This document shows positions 16,081-24,632 of a stretch of DNA of 47,759 nucleotides, in pieces. Origin of the DNA: JBBQXY01 sp051004815 (GTDB lineage Bacteria; Chloroflexota; Ktedonobacteria; Ktedonobacterales; Ktedonobacteraceae); NCBI GenBank assembly GCA_051004815.1, contig JBPCJY010000224.1:1-47759 (forward strand), written 5' to 3'. The number at the start of each line of letters is the position of its first letter. Within the stretch, counting starts at the first letter, position 1. A program made the position numbers and the translations under genes. The notes under the pieces are model-generated. The model worked only from the letters and a program-made list of their open reading frames with translations, was not told the origin of the DNA and ran no database searches.

Positions 16081-17172
16081 ATGCCGCATGTAATTACGCT
16101 TATTCCTGGCGACGGTACAGGGCCAGAAATTACAGAGGCGACGCGACGTGTACTTGAGGCAACTGGTGTGCAATTTAGTTGGGAGCTGCAACAAGCAGGG
16201 CTGGAAGTGTTGGAAAAGCATGGTACAGTCTTACCTGATGAAGTCATTGAGTCGATAAAACGGACAAAGGTCGCTTTGAAAGGCCCGATTACAACCCCTG
16301 TGGGCAAAGGTCTGCGCAGCGCGAATGTGACATTACGTAAAAAGCTTGATCTCTATGCCAATTTGCGACCGGCGAAAACCTATCATGGGCTGCGTTCCCG
16401 CTATGAGAATATTGATTTAACCATTGTGCGTGAGAATACGGAGGATTTGTACGCGGGCATCGAGTTCCAAAGGGGGACGCCTGAGCAGGAAGAGATCATT
16501 GAAACCATTGCCCATACTACCGGTACCCGCCTCAATACCGATTCTGCCATCAGTATCAAGTATATTTCGGTGATGGCGACACGGCGCATTGTTAAATTTG
16601 CTTTTGAATATGCTCGCGCCAATGGACACCACAAGGTAACGGCTGTGCATAAAGCAAACATCATGAAGTTCTCCGATGGGCTATTTCTCGCCACCGCCCA
16701 CGAGGTTGCCAAAGAATATGCTGAAATCCAATTTGAGGATCGCATAGTAGACAATATGTGTATGCAATTGGTACAGAAGCCGGAAATGTATGATGTGCTG
16801 GTTCTACCAAACTTGTACGGCGATATTATCTCTGATCTCTCGGCAGGACTGATTGGCGGATTAGGCGTGGCCCCCGGTGCCAATATTGGCAGTCAATGTG
16901 CGGTCTTTGAGCCAGTGCATGGCAGTGCGCCCAAATATGCCGGGCAGAACAAAGTGAACCCGATGGCAATGATGTTTTCTGGTGTGCTTATGCTGCGTCA
17001 CCTCTGTGAGCGAGATGCCGCAAATCGCCTGGAGAAAGCGATTTCCCAGGTGATTGCCGAAGGTAAGAACGTGACCTATGACCTGAAACCTCGTTCCGAT
17101 GATCCCACTGCCGTGGGTACCTCGCAAGTCGCGGATGCGGTCATCGAAAAGTTACAAAAACTTTCAAGTTAA
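16081..17172 (+). CDS. icd: Isocitrate/isopropylmalate dehydrogenase family protein, probably NAD-dependent isocitrate dehydrogenase
   Basis: 363 aa beta-decarboxylating dehydrogenase. It probably oxidises isocitrate to 2-oxoglutarate in the citric acid cycle. The family pattern is complete: LIPGDGTGPEIT at the N-terminus, GLRSANVTLRKKLDLYANLRP as the substrate loop (the Ser typical of isocitrate enzymes), the VRENTEDLYAGIE motif, and the signature NLYGDIISDLSAGLIGGLGVAPGANIG with metal-binding Asp residues. EPVHGSAPKYAG follows, as in short NAD-type enzymes. The ATG at 16081 has GGAGGA seven bases upstream; an ATG 13 codons earlier lacks a ribosome site. Isopropylmalate or homoisocitrate dehydrogenase cannot be wholly excluded, since no leu or lys genes are adjacent. 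Confidence 0.88.
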   Translation: MPHVITLIPGDGTGPEITEATRRVLEATGVQFSWELQQAGLEVLEKHGTVLPDEVIESIKRTKVALKGPITTPVGKGLRSANVTLRKKLDLYANLRPAKTYHGLRSRYENIDLTIVRENTEDLYAGIEFQRGTPEQEEIIETIAHTTGTRLNTDSAISIKYISVMATRRIVKFAFEYARANGHHKVTAVHKANIMKFSDGLFLATAHEVAKEYAEIQFEDRIVDNMCMQLVQKPEMYDVLVLPNLYGDIISDLSAGLIGGLGVAPGANIGSQCAVFEPVHGSAPKYAGQNKVNPMAMMFSGVLMLRHLCERDAANRLEKAISQVIAEGKNVTYDLKPRSDDPTAVGTSQVADAVIEKLQKLSS

Positions 17173-17180
17173 TATAAGTC

Positions 17181-17355
17181 AAAAAGCGTGGGTTGCGGAC
17201 GGCAAGGCCCAATACCTTTCCAAGAAGACATGGTGCCAGTCAACCGAAGCGATTTCAGGAGGGTCATCCTGAGCGAGAGCGAAGGATGACACTGCGAGAG
17301 AGCCTCTTCTTTGAAAGGTATTGACGGCAAGGCCAGTCCGCAACCCACACTTTTT
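17181..17355. terminator. icd terminator split by an inserted repeat
   Basis: The outer arms AAAAAGCGTGGGTTGCGGA (17181-17199) and TCCGCAACCCACACTTTTT (17337-17355) are inverted repeats with one mismatch. A T-run follows on the plus strand, the form of an intrinsic terminator for icd (and, read backwards, for glpX). The loop of this hairpin now holds a second element (17210-17322) flanked by duplicated loop sequence. Confidence 0.7.
17210..17323. mobile_element. MITE-like element inserted in a terminator loop, 12-bp direct repeats
   Basis: GACGGCAAGGCC is present at 17198-17209 and again at 17323-17334. Between them lie inverted ends CAATACCTTTC (17210-17220) and GAAAGGTATTG (17313-17323), extended by AAGAAGA/TCTTCTT. 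The centre is another inverted repeat, GTCATCCTGAGCG... ending GGATGAC. There is no coding capacity. Confidence 0.65.
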
Positions 17356-17372
17356 TTACTTGAACGAGAGCA

Positions 17373-18377
17373 TTATGCGTGGCGATTGCCCTTGCGCCAT
17401 TTATGGCGAGCTTGAATATAGCGTACCGTGCCTGAGCGTGAACGCATCATCACAGAGGAGGTGCGAGCACCCCAACCAAAATATTGCACGCCATCCAACA
17501 ACTCGCCACTGGTGATGCCAGTCGCGGCAAAGGATACATCGTTGCCTTTGACCAGGTCATCGACCCGAAAAACCTGCTCGACATCAATGCCATCGCTTTT
17601 GAGTTTCTCGCGTTCCTGATCGTTGCGTGGCCAAATCTTGCACTGAATTTCGCCACCAATACACTTGAGGGCCGCCGCCGCTAACACCGCTTCGGGCGCA
17701 CCACCGATGCCCATCAACAGATCAACACCGGTATAATCCTCCATAGCCGCCTGGATAGCGGCGGACACGTCTCCATCGGTAATCAGGCGAATGCGTGCTC
17801 CTACATCGCGAATCTGGCGGATAAGGTCCTCATGTCGTGGTCGGTCCAGCACAACCACTGTCAGGTCGTCGATATGAGAATCGCGCACACGGGCGATACG
17901 ATCCAAATTGACGGCTACTGGCGCATTGATGTCAATAACATGTTTTGCCGCGGCACCAACAGCGATCTTCTCCATGTAGTACACGCCTGGCGGGGCCGCG
18001 TACATGGTACCCTGCTCGGCAATGGCTACGACTGTCAGTGCTCCTGAGATACCGAGTGCCAGCAGGCGTGTACCATCAACGGGATCGACGGCAACATCGA
18101 CGGCAGGTAACGAGCCGTTACCGACATGTTCGCCGATATAGAGCATGGGAGCTTCGTCTTTCTCGCCCTCTCCAATCACGACAACGCCGCTCATGTCAAC
18201 ACCATCAAGTGAATGGCGCATGGCATCTACGGCTGCCTGGTCTACCATCTCCTTATTCCCTTTGCCCATCCAACGTCCAGCACTTAATGCCGCCGCCTCG
18301 GTAACACGCACCAACTCCATGGCCAGGTTACGCTCTTTGGTACGAGATTGCTCAAAGCGTTCATGCTCATCAATCAT
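17373..18377 (-). CDS. glpX: Class II fructose-1,6-bisphosphatase
   Basis: 334 aa, typical GlpX length. It hydrolyses fructose 1,6-bisphosphate to fructose 6-phosphate in gluconeogenesis, with a divalent metal. Motifs of the class II fold are clear: AALSAGRWMGKGNKEMVDQAAVDAMR near residue 30, VVIGEGEKDEAPMLYIGE near 66, the metal site VAVDPVDGTRLLALG near 96, and LLMGIGGAPEAVLAAAALKC near 215. In some bacteria this family also acts on sedoheptulose 1,7-bisphosphate. The ATG at 18377 has AAGGAGG 10 bases upstream. It lies 27 bp downstream of gmk on the same strand, so the two are likely co-transcribed. Confidence 0.95.
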   Translation of the reverse strand: MIDEHERFEQSRTKERNLAMELVRVTEAAALSAGRWMGKGNKEMVDQAAVDAMRHSLDGVDMSGVVVIGEGEKDEAPMLYIGEHVGNGSLPAVDVAVDPVDGTRLLALGISGALTVVAIAEQGTMYAAPPGVYYMEKIAVGAAAKHVIDINAPVAVNLDRIARVRDSHIDDLTVVVLDRPRHEDLIRQIRDVGARIRLITDGDVSAAIQAAMEDYTGVDLLMGIGGAPEAVLAAAALKCIGGEIQCKIWPRNDQEREKLKSDGIDVEQVFRVDDLVKGNDVSFAATGITSGELLDGVQYFGWGARTSSVMMRSRSGTVRYIQARHKWRKGNRHA

Positions 18378-18404
18378 ATGTGTCTTGTCCTCCTTGTGAA
18401 ACCG

Positions 18405-19049
18405 CTAAATGATAATGTTGCGGGGATGAGTACGCGCATGCTCGGCAAGCATAATAGCACGCAACTGATCAACTGCCTCTTGCAGATGATTTTGTCGGTT
18501 GACGATCACGTAATCATACCAATGCTGTTCCGCCAGTTCTTTACGCGCATCGGTGAGTCTACGCGTGCGCTCCGCGTCCGTCTCTGTGTGCCGGTTCGTC
18601 AAGCGCTGTGCGAGTTCCTCCAAGGAACTGGGTACTAAAAAAATAAAAATGGCTTCTGGCACTTTACGACGAATCGTCGCTGCGCCCTGTACATCAATCT
18701 TGAGGAGCACATCGCGACCGGCCCGTAGGTTGTCGCGAATGGCTTGCCGTGGTTGCCCATACCAATTTCCATGCACATTGGCGTATTCAAGCAGTTCGCC
18801 TTGCGCCATTAATTGCTCAAACTTTTCCAAGCTCACAAAGTGATAGGGGTTTCCTTCGCTTTCACCGGGACGTGGTGCTCTGGTGGTGACGGAAGCCACC
18901 ACATAAAAATCCGTGCCTTGCTGTTTCAGGGCGTTGATAACCGTATCTTTGCCGGTACCCGATGGCGCGGATAGCACAAAAAGGAGCCCCTGCTGTAGTG
19001 ATGATAGATGATCCGACTGCGACACAGTTTGCTCCGTCTCAAGTTGCAT
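18405..19049 (-). CDS. gmk: Guanylate kinase
   Basis: 214 aa. It phosphorylates GMP to GDP with ATP. The P-loop is FVLSAPSGTGKDTVINAL, near residue 26, with Asp where Gly is usual in GxGKG. The GMP-binding region is SVTTRAPRPGESEGNPYHFVS, and Tyr in LLEYANVHGNWYG is conserved. DVLLKIDVQGAATIRR is the second signature, and the lid helix with RLTNRHTETDAERTRRL follows. About 20 extra residues precede the usual start; the ATG at 19049 has CAGGA 10 bases upstream. It heads the gmk-glpX pair. Confidence 0.95.
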   Translation of the reverse strand: MQLETEQTVSQSDHLSSLQQGLLFVLSAPSGTGKDTVINALKQQGTDFYVVASVTTRAPRPGESEGNPYHFVSLEKFEQLMAQGELLEYANVHGNWYGQPRQAIRDNLRAGRDVLLKIDVQGAATIRRKVPEAIFIFLVPSSLEELAQRLTNRHTETDAERTRRLTDARKELAEQHWYDYVIVNRQNHLQEAVDQLRAIMLAEHARTHPRNIII

Positions 19050-19095
19050 GCTGTTTTTCCTGACGTTGCTGGCACTTAGCGAAAGAGATGCTATA

Positions 19096-19125
19096 CGAAT
19101 AGACCACTCTTTGCTATACTGACAA
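19096..19125 (-). promoter_or_regulatory. Candidate promoter of gmk-glpX
   Basis: On the minus strand, TTGTCA (19120-19125) and TATTCG (19096-19101) are 18 bp apart, 47 bp or more upstream of gmk. The -10 match is only fair. Confidence 0.3.
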
Positions 19126-19302
19126 TCAATTCGTGTAGTACACGGCCCTCTCTATCCAGAAATGAGATGATAGATATGAAGACACTTTGGCGGGCAGAAG
19201 GGATATACAAAGCCATGCTACAACGACGCATGAAAAATACTCCTTATTTCTTATTGTACAACACGAACCGTCAATGTCGGTAGTTTAAGAGAAAGAACCC
19301 TT

Positions 19303-21282
19303 ATGAATATAGATGCTATAACCCTGGCAGCAGTCGCCGACGAATGGCGCATATTGCTGTCAGGTGCTCGCGTTGACACTATTATCCAGCCGACAGAGCA
19401 CGCGATTGCAATGCAATGTTATGCCCCCGCGAAAGTTGAGGGAGAGGGCGGACACAATCGGTGGCTCTATCTTTCTGCACATCCACAACTGGCACGGGCG
19501 CACATCACCGCGCTCAAACCACCCAAGATTGCCAGCGATCCACCCCCCTTTGTCATGTTATTGCGCAAATACTTGGAGGGTGCGCGTATCGAAGCCATTG
19601 AGCAACCGCGCTGGGAGCGTGTGTTGGAGATCATCGTCGGTCATCGCCTTGGCCCGGATAGCGAGGAACGCGTCCATTATCGCCTCATCATTGAAATCAT
19701 GGGGCGTCTCAGCAATATCATTTTCTGCGATGAACATGGTTTGATCCTGGGTAGCTTGAAACGTGTTGGGGTAGAGGTCAATCGGTATCGCACCATCGCG
19801 GCAAACGTGCAGTATGTGCCGCCACCACCGCAACAACATTCCTTTTCTGGTCAAACCTTGCCAAAATTAGAGCCAACGACTATCACCGCCGCCCAATTGA
19901 TGGCGTGTGCAGCCGATGATGCCACGTCGCCCGAACCATCTCCAGCAGTAACACAGAAGGCACGTAAACGGCCTGTAGAGCAGCCCCGACTCTGGCAATT
20001 GCTCCCGAAACACTTGCTTGGCTTCAGCCCCTTATTGTCTCGTGAGAGCGTCTACAGAGCCACAGGCAATGCCGAGACTCTAGCTGCCCATGATGGCAGA
20101 AGTGAGGCCGATTGGGAAGAACTTGCCTGGAACGTGCGTGAGCTTGCCGGTTTATATAACAGTCATAGATGGCAACCACAGCTAGTTGAGCGCGTGGGGA
20201 ACGATGCTGAACAAAGTGGTTCTTCCGCTCAACCTGTTCCACTGGCTTTTGCACCGTATGTCTTAGAACAGTACGCGGAAGTGCCTGCTGTGCGTACACG
20301 GCAATCTCCCTCTATCAATGTGTTGCTGGACGATTACTATGCGCGTACCGAGTGGCGCGATGCGATGGAAGGCGTGCGTACCCCGCTGCGCAAACTACTA
20401 CAAACCCAGCGCGATCGTTGTAAGCGCAAAGCGGAATTGTTGCAGCAGGAAATGGCTTCCAGTGAGGATGCGGCACGTTATCGTACACAAGCTGATCTGC
20501 TCATCGCCCATCAGAACGAAATTCAGCAAGGACAGAAGAGCATAACACTGACGGATTTCTTTGCCGGAGGTAGTGAAGAAACCATGCCCACCGTGATCGT
20601 TCCACTGGACCCGCGCTTTGACGCGGTCGGCAATGCCAATCGCCTCTATAACAAATACCATAAACTGCGCCGCGCCACCGCCCTTATGCCTGCACAGATC
20701 GAGCAAAACGCGACGGAGTTGGCGACGATAGAGCAGCTCCTGGCCGACCTGATGCTGGCCGATACGCCCGCGGAGGTGGGGCTTGTCAAAGCCGAGGTGC
20801 AGACGGCGGGCTATATGCGCGGAGCATCCAAGCTACAAAAATTGCAGGAGAAGAAGGCCCAAAAATTCGCGAAAAAGGGCAAAGGAGGAAAAGGCGCAAA
20901 GGGAAAACCTGTCATGCCTGGCGGTGGCGTACCCTTACATGTGCAGAGTCGCGACGGTTTTACCGTCTTAATTGGCAAGAATAGCCGCCAAAACGAAGAG
21001 GTCACATTTCATCAGGCTACCGCCAACGATATCTGGCTGCATGCACGCGGCGTCCCCGGTTCGCACGTTATCATCAAAGCTGCTGGCCGCGAAATCCCAC
21101 CCCGCACGATTGAACAGGCCGCCAGTTTTGCCGCCTATTATAGTCAGGCACGCGGCACCACTACGGCCCCTGTCGATTATACGCAGCAAAAACATGTGCG
21201 CCATATGAAAGGCGGCGGCCCCGGCATGGTGATTTACGAGCGCGAAAAAACCATCTATGTTCCACCCATTCAGGGCTTGTGA
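19303..21282 (+). CDS. rqcH: NFACT family ribosome quality-control protein RqcH
   Basis: 659 aa, bacterial homologue of NEMF/Rqc2 (formerly FbpA-like). RqcH binds stalled 50S subunits carrying peptidyl-tRNA and recruits tRNA-Ala for C-terminal alanine tailing. NFACT-N occupies about residues 5-190 and begins MNIDAITLAAVADEWR. A coiled-coil middle domain (LRKLLQTQRDRCKRKAELLQQEM) lies near residues 360-500. The NFACT-R RNA-binding domain closes the protein (GFTVLIGKNSRQNEEVTFHQA.ANDIWLHARGVPGSHVII). A Lys/Gly-rich loop (KKGKGGKGAKGK) precedes NFACT-R. The stop codon TGA at 21280 falls within the conserved flank of a REP-like palindrome. The ATG at 19303 is fixed by the conserved N-terminus. 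Confidence 0.93.
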   Translation: MNIDAITLAAVADEWRILLSGARVDTIIQPTEHAIAMQCYAPAKVEGEGGHNRWLYLSAHPQLARAHITALKPPKIASDPPPFVMLLRKYLEGARIEAIEQPRWERVLEIIVGHRLGPDSEERVHYRLIIEIMGRLSNIIFCDEHGLILGSLKRVGVEVNRYRTIAANVQYVPPPPQQHSFSGQTLPKLEPTTITAAQLMACAADDATSPEPSPAVTQKARKRPVEQPRLWQLLPKHLLGFSPLLSRESVYRATGNAETLAAHDGRSEADWEELAWNVRELAGLYNSHRWQPQLVERVGNDAEQSGSSAQPVPLAFAPYVLEQYAEVPAVRTRQSPSINVLLDDYYARTEWRDAMEGVRTPLRKLLQTQRDRCKRKAELLQQEMASSEDAARYRTQADLLIAHQNEIQQGQKSITLTDFFAGGSEETMPTVIVPLDPRFDAVGNANRLYNKYHKLRRATALMPAQIEQNATELATIEQLLADLMLADTPAEVGLVKAEVQTAGYMRGASKLQKLQEKKAQKFAKKGKGGKGAKGKPVMPGGGVPLHVQSRDGFTVLIGKNSRQNEEVTFHQATANDIWLHARGVPGSHVIIKAAGREIPPRTIEQAASFAAYYSQARGTTTAPVDYTQQKHVRHMKGGGPGMVIYEREKTIYVPPIQGL

Positions 21283-21289
21283 ATGATTA

Positions 21290-21316
21290 CCAGGGCGACC
21301 CTCGCGGTCGCCCTGG
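21290..21316. repeat. REP-like palindrome, copy 3 (short)
   Basis: CCAGGGCGACC and GGTCGCCCTGG form an 11-bp hairpin around CTCGC. It sits between the convergent ends of rqcH and rpoN and shares the flank TGTGAATGATTA with other copies. It may terminate both genes. Confidence 0.7.
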
Positions 21317-21322
21317 TAGTCG

Positions 21323-22765
21323 CTATCCCCGTTCTCGTGACGAGCCAATGCCCATCTCTTCACGGTATTTGGTGACTGTCCGACGGGCCATGGGGATGCC
21401 GCGTGCTTGCATGAGGCGAGCCAACTCTTCATCGCTCAAGCGGTGTTTGGGCTCCTCATTGGCAATCAGTTCACGCAGGACATCTTTCACACCAAGAGAA
21501 CCATCGAAGAAGTCGGAGATGGGCATGAGCCGACCATTAGGCAGTAGCGCGTATTTATTGGCGGTGGCGCGGCTCACGGTGCCTTCATCCAGATTTAAGC
21601 GGCTAGCGACCTCCGCACGAGTGAGATGCCGCATAGAGCGCACGCCTTTCTCCAAAAACTCTTGCTGGTAACTTATCACCAGTTCCGCGACACGTTTGAG
21701 GGTACGCCAACGACGTTGGATACAGTCAATGAAGAACCTGGCCCGATCACCGTGTTGATGCATGTAGCGTTGTAATTCAGCACTGGCTGTGCCGTTGTCG
21801 GCCTGAACAGTTTGGTCAGTATTGATGGTCAAGTGATAGCGTTTCTCCTCGATCAGTTCCACCTCGAAGCCGATTTCGCCTTTACGGATGATGATATCGG
21901 GGCGCATATAGGTCGTGGCATCATTGCTGCGCCATGTAAATAGCGTATCTTCCTGGTAGGTATGCGCGGGGAAAGGGTACAGTGTGCTCCGAATGTAGAG
22001 GGTGGCATTGCGTACCTCTTGCTCAGGTACCCGCTGTGTACGAGCGATTTCCGCGAACTGGCTGCGCCCAAGTTGCTCCAAATGCGCGTCTATTAGCACA
22101 TGAGCTAGTGGATGAGGAACCTCTAATTCGCTCAATGCCTGCAATTGGATCAAGAGGCATTCACGCAAGTTACGCGCTCCGATGCCGAGTGGTTCCAGGC
22201 TGTGCAGCTGCTTCAATACATATTCGACTCGTTGCAGTGGTACCTGGAGATGACTGGCAATCTCATCAACACTGATTTCCAAATAGCCCCGCTCATTGAG
22301 GTTGCCTACCAATTGTTCCGCAATCGGCTCATCTCCTGGCGCAATAAGGGCCTCTAATTGTCGCAGCAACAACTGGGACAATGTCTCGCCAGAGGGTATA
22401 CTGGCGAGGGGATCATATTCGTCGTCGCGATCAATTTCGACAAAGCCATAGTTATCGAGGTCGTAATGCTGTTGCGAATTCCACGCGGTATCAAACGGTA
22501 TTTCATAGTTGATGGCGACCTCACCGCTGGCAAATGTGGGCTGTGCGAAGTTTCCGCAGGTGCTGCACGTTTGCCCAAACATGCGCGTGCCACAAAAGAG
22601 ACAGACACGCTGCTCATTGACTTCCAGTGCGGGATTATCCATCTGCTCCTGGTTAACGGCACGCTCTAACTCGTCCGCCGAGAGATGTAAAATCGTGCTT
22701 GATGTAATGAGCTTGGCACTGACCCGTAATGCATGTTCTGGTCGTTGCGATGGCTCCAGTCTCAT
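21323..22765 (-). CDS. rpoN: RNA polymerase sigma-54 factor with an inserted zinc finger
   Basis: 480 aa sigma-54. It directs RNA polymerase to -24/-12 promoters and needs AAA+ enhancer-binding proteins. The core-binding domain is clear (QLLLRQLEALIAPGDEPIAEQLVGNLNERGYLEISVDEIA). So is the HTH region (LTRAEVASRLNLDEGTVSRATANKYALLPNGRLMPISDFFDGS), and the RpoN box reads ARRTVTKYREEMGI close to the C-terminus. Region I is degenerate and lacks the usual Gln-rich LQQAIRLLQ stretch. Directly after it comes CLFCGTRMFGQTCSTCGNF, with Cys55, Cys58, Cys67 and Cys70 placed as a zinc ribbon. This is unusual for RpoN. GGGAGGAAGAGG precedes the ATG. No enhancer-binding protein gene is in the window. Confidence 0.93.
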   Translation of the reverse strand: MRLEPSQRPEHALRVSAKLITSSTILHLSADELERAVNQEQMDNPALEVNEQRVCLFCGTRMFGQTCSTCGNFAQPTFASGEVAINYEIPFDTAWNSQQHYDLDNYGFVEIDRDDEYDPLASIPSGETLSQLLLRQLEALIAPGDEPIAEQLVGNLNERGYLEISVDEIASHLQVPLQRVEYVLKQLHSLEPLGIGARNLRECLLIQLQALSELEVPHPLAHVLIDAHLEQLGRSQFAEIARTQRVPEQEVRNATLYIRSTLYPFPAHTYQEDTLFTWRSNDATTYMRPDIIIRKGEIGFEVELIEEKRYHLTINTDQTVQADNGTASAELQRYMHQHGDRARFFIDCIQRRWRTLKRVAELVISYQQEFLEKGVRSMRHLTRAEVASRLNLDEGTVSRATANKYALLPNGRLMPISDFFDGSLGVKDVLRELIANEEPKHRLSDEELARLMQARGIPMARRTVTKYREEMGIGSSRERG

Positions 22766-22846
22766 GCGTCCTCTTCCTCCCTATCTCCATGCCTCGAACT
22801 ATGCAAACTCGTGCGATGTTCTGGTATCCTTATTCACATGGGTGCG

Positions 22847-23530
22847 TCACTGCCAGCCCCGTTTCAAAAGAGCATCGAAGGCTGCTTCTTGCTCGGCTGT
22901 TTGCTTGTTGCGCCCATGTCCGCGCCCGGCCACGATTTCACCCTGCATCACCTCTACCGTAAATTCTCGATTATGCGAAGGTCCTTCCTGGCTGACCAGG
23001 CGATAGAACGGTGTGATACTATCGTGGGCTTGCGAGAGTTCCTGGAAACGCGATTTGTTGTCCTTAAATAAGCGTTTCTCCACGATATGCTGCGCAATCG
23101 GTTCCAGACGATGCAGCAAAAATTGCTGTACTGCCGTGATACCCTGGTCGAGGAAGATTGCTCCCAGCACCGCTTCAAAAGCCGAGGCCAATACGCGCTT
23201 CCCGCCCCCACTATGTTGCTCCCCTTTGCCCATGAGCATAAATGTACCCAACTGGATATCTTGGGCAAAATTTGCCAGCGTCTCCGTTTTAACGAGAATG
23301 GCCCGAACATCAGTAAGCTCGCCCTCACTGAGATGGGGGAAGGTACGATAGAGAAAATCGGTGCTGACAAACGCCAGGATAGAATCCCCCAAAAATTCCA
23401 GGCGTTCGTTAGAACTCAACCCCTCGCCCTGGGTTTCATAAATATATGAGCGATGGGTCAGAGCCATATGCAACAACGTAGAGTCCTGGAAATGTACTCC
23501 CAGGGTCTCTTCCAACAATTCGACAGCCAC
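22847..23530 (-). CDS. rnc: Ribonuclease III
   Basis: 227 aa. It cleaves double-stranded RNA in rRNA processing and mRNA turnover. The catalytic signature SSNERLEFLGDSILAFVSTDFLYRTFPHLSEGELT is intact (residues ~40-75), with the second acidic site in FEAVLGAIFLDQGI. The dsRNA-binding domain ends the protein (EVMQGEIVAGRGHGRNKQTAEQEAAFDALL). The start is GTG at 23530, overlapping the selD TAG stop by one base (TAGTG), with GGAGGTG nine bases upstream inside selD. This implies translational coupling to selD. rpoN follows 81 bp downstream on the same strand. Confidence 0.95.
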   Translation of the reverse strand: MAVELLEETLGVHFQDSTLLHMALTHRSYIYETQGEGLSSNERLEFLGDSILAFVSTDFLYRTFPHLSEGELTDVRAILVKTETLANFAQDIQLGTFMLMGKGEQHSGGGKRVLASAFEAVLGAIFLDQGITAVQQFLLHRLEPIAQHIVEKRLFKDNKSRFQELSQAHDSITPFYRLVSQEGPSHNREFTVEVMQGEIVAGRGHGRNKQTAEQEAAFDALLKRGWQ

Positions 23531-24582
23531 TAAAACACCTCCAACAACACATGGTCCTCATCTTGCACTCGTGCGGTAACTTCGCCTATACGCCAGAAGG
23601 TCACCTCCGGTGCCAACTCCGCGAGCGTGGGCCACAATGTCGGTTCGATAGCCGCGAAAAGCCCACCAGACGTTTGTGGATCCCACAAGAGCGCACGCGC
23701 CAGTTCGTCGATCTGCTCGTGAATACGCACATGCGGCATCAAATACGCAGAGTTTCGATATGCTCCACCCGTGATACAGTCAATTTCGGCGTAGTGCCGG
23801 GCATTGGGCAACAAGGGCAAGGCGTTGTAATCGAAACGCATTCCGCTCAGGCTTTGTGCTGCCATTTCCCACGCGTGGCCGAGCAGGCCAAAGCCCGTAA
23901 TATCGGTGACGGCGTGTACTCCGGGCCGCTGCAAAGCCTGGCTGGCCTGACGATTTAACTGCATCATCGAGGCAATCGCGGCATGCAGGTCATCCTCCGC
24001 GACCACTTCGCGCTTGTGCGCCGTTGTAATCAATCCCGTTCCCAGCGGTTTGCTGAGAATGAGTAGATCGCCCGGCTGCGCCCCACCTTTGGTCAAGATA
24101 TGGTCGGGATGCACCATGCCGGTCACAGCCAGCCCGTATTTCGGCTCTTTATCGGTGACGGTGTGTCCACCCGCGATCACGCCTCCCGCCTTTGCCACGG
24201 TATCTGCTCCCCCGCGTAAAATCTCGCTGAGGATAGCATGATCCAGGTTATCCGGCCACGCCACCAGGTTAATGGCCAGCAAGACCTGCCCGCCCATCGC
24301 GTAGACATCGCTTAACGCGTTGGCGGCGGCAATCGCTCCAAAGGTATAGGGATCATCGACTACAGGCGGGAAGAAATCCGCTGTGCTGATAACCGCCTGT
24401 TGCTCGTTTACCCGGTATACGGCTGCATCATCGGCAGTATGTAAACCAACCAGAAGTTCGGGTGGAGCGGCGTGGGATGTGAGTGGACGCAGAACCTGCA
24501 CCAGGGCCTCTGGCCCCATCTTAGATGCTCAGCCAGCGCAACTGGCCAGGGAAGTAAGGCGAATCCGACGACCTGTCGTCAT
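23530..24582 (-). CDS. selD: Selenide, water dikinase (selenophosphate synthase), predicted selenoprotein with in-frame UGA
   Basis: 350 codons from the ATG at 24582, including a UGA at 24529-24531 (codon 18). SelD makes selenophosphate from selenide and ATP, for selenocysteine and selenouridine synthesis. The N-terminus reads RIRLTSLASCAG-UGA-ASKMGPEAL. It aligns with the family motif RLTxxSxxxGCxCK, and the UGA falls at the catalytic Cys/Sec position with the conserved Lys three residues on. Other motifs follow: LHTADDAAVYRVNEQQAVISTADFFPPVVDDPYTFGAIAAANALSDVYAMGG, VIAGGHTVTDKEPKYGLAVTG and QTSGGL. GGAGAG lies nine bases upstream of the ATG. A call starting at 24519 would lose the catalytic residue. 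The gene is translationally coupled to rnc. Sec insertion genes are not in the window. Confidence 0.88.
24490..24517 (-). promoter_or_regulatory. Candidate bacterial SECIS hairpin in selD
   Basis: Directly after the UGA, two overlapping hairpins can form. The first is GGGGCC/GGCCCU around AGA (24503-24517), with its loop 18 bases after the UGA. The second is CAGA...CCUG/CAGG...UCUG with loop GUG (24490-24512), 28 bases after the UGA. Both put a G-containing apical loop within the distance range expected of bacterial SECIS elements. I cannot decide which one forms. Confidence 0.5.
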
Positions 24583-24632
24583 GAAAGATCTCTCCATGTG
24601 TTAAACATAATCAGGTAATAGGTTCAGTTGTC

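Noticed and set aside
15417..16307. 296-aa minus-strand open frame across topA and icd
   Set aside because: Overlaps two well-supported genes; Ser/Arg-rich antisense of the TopA tail.
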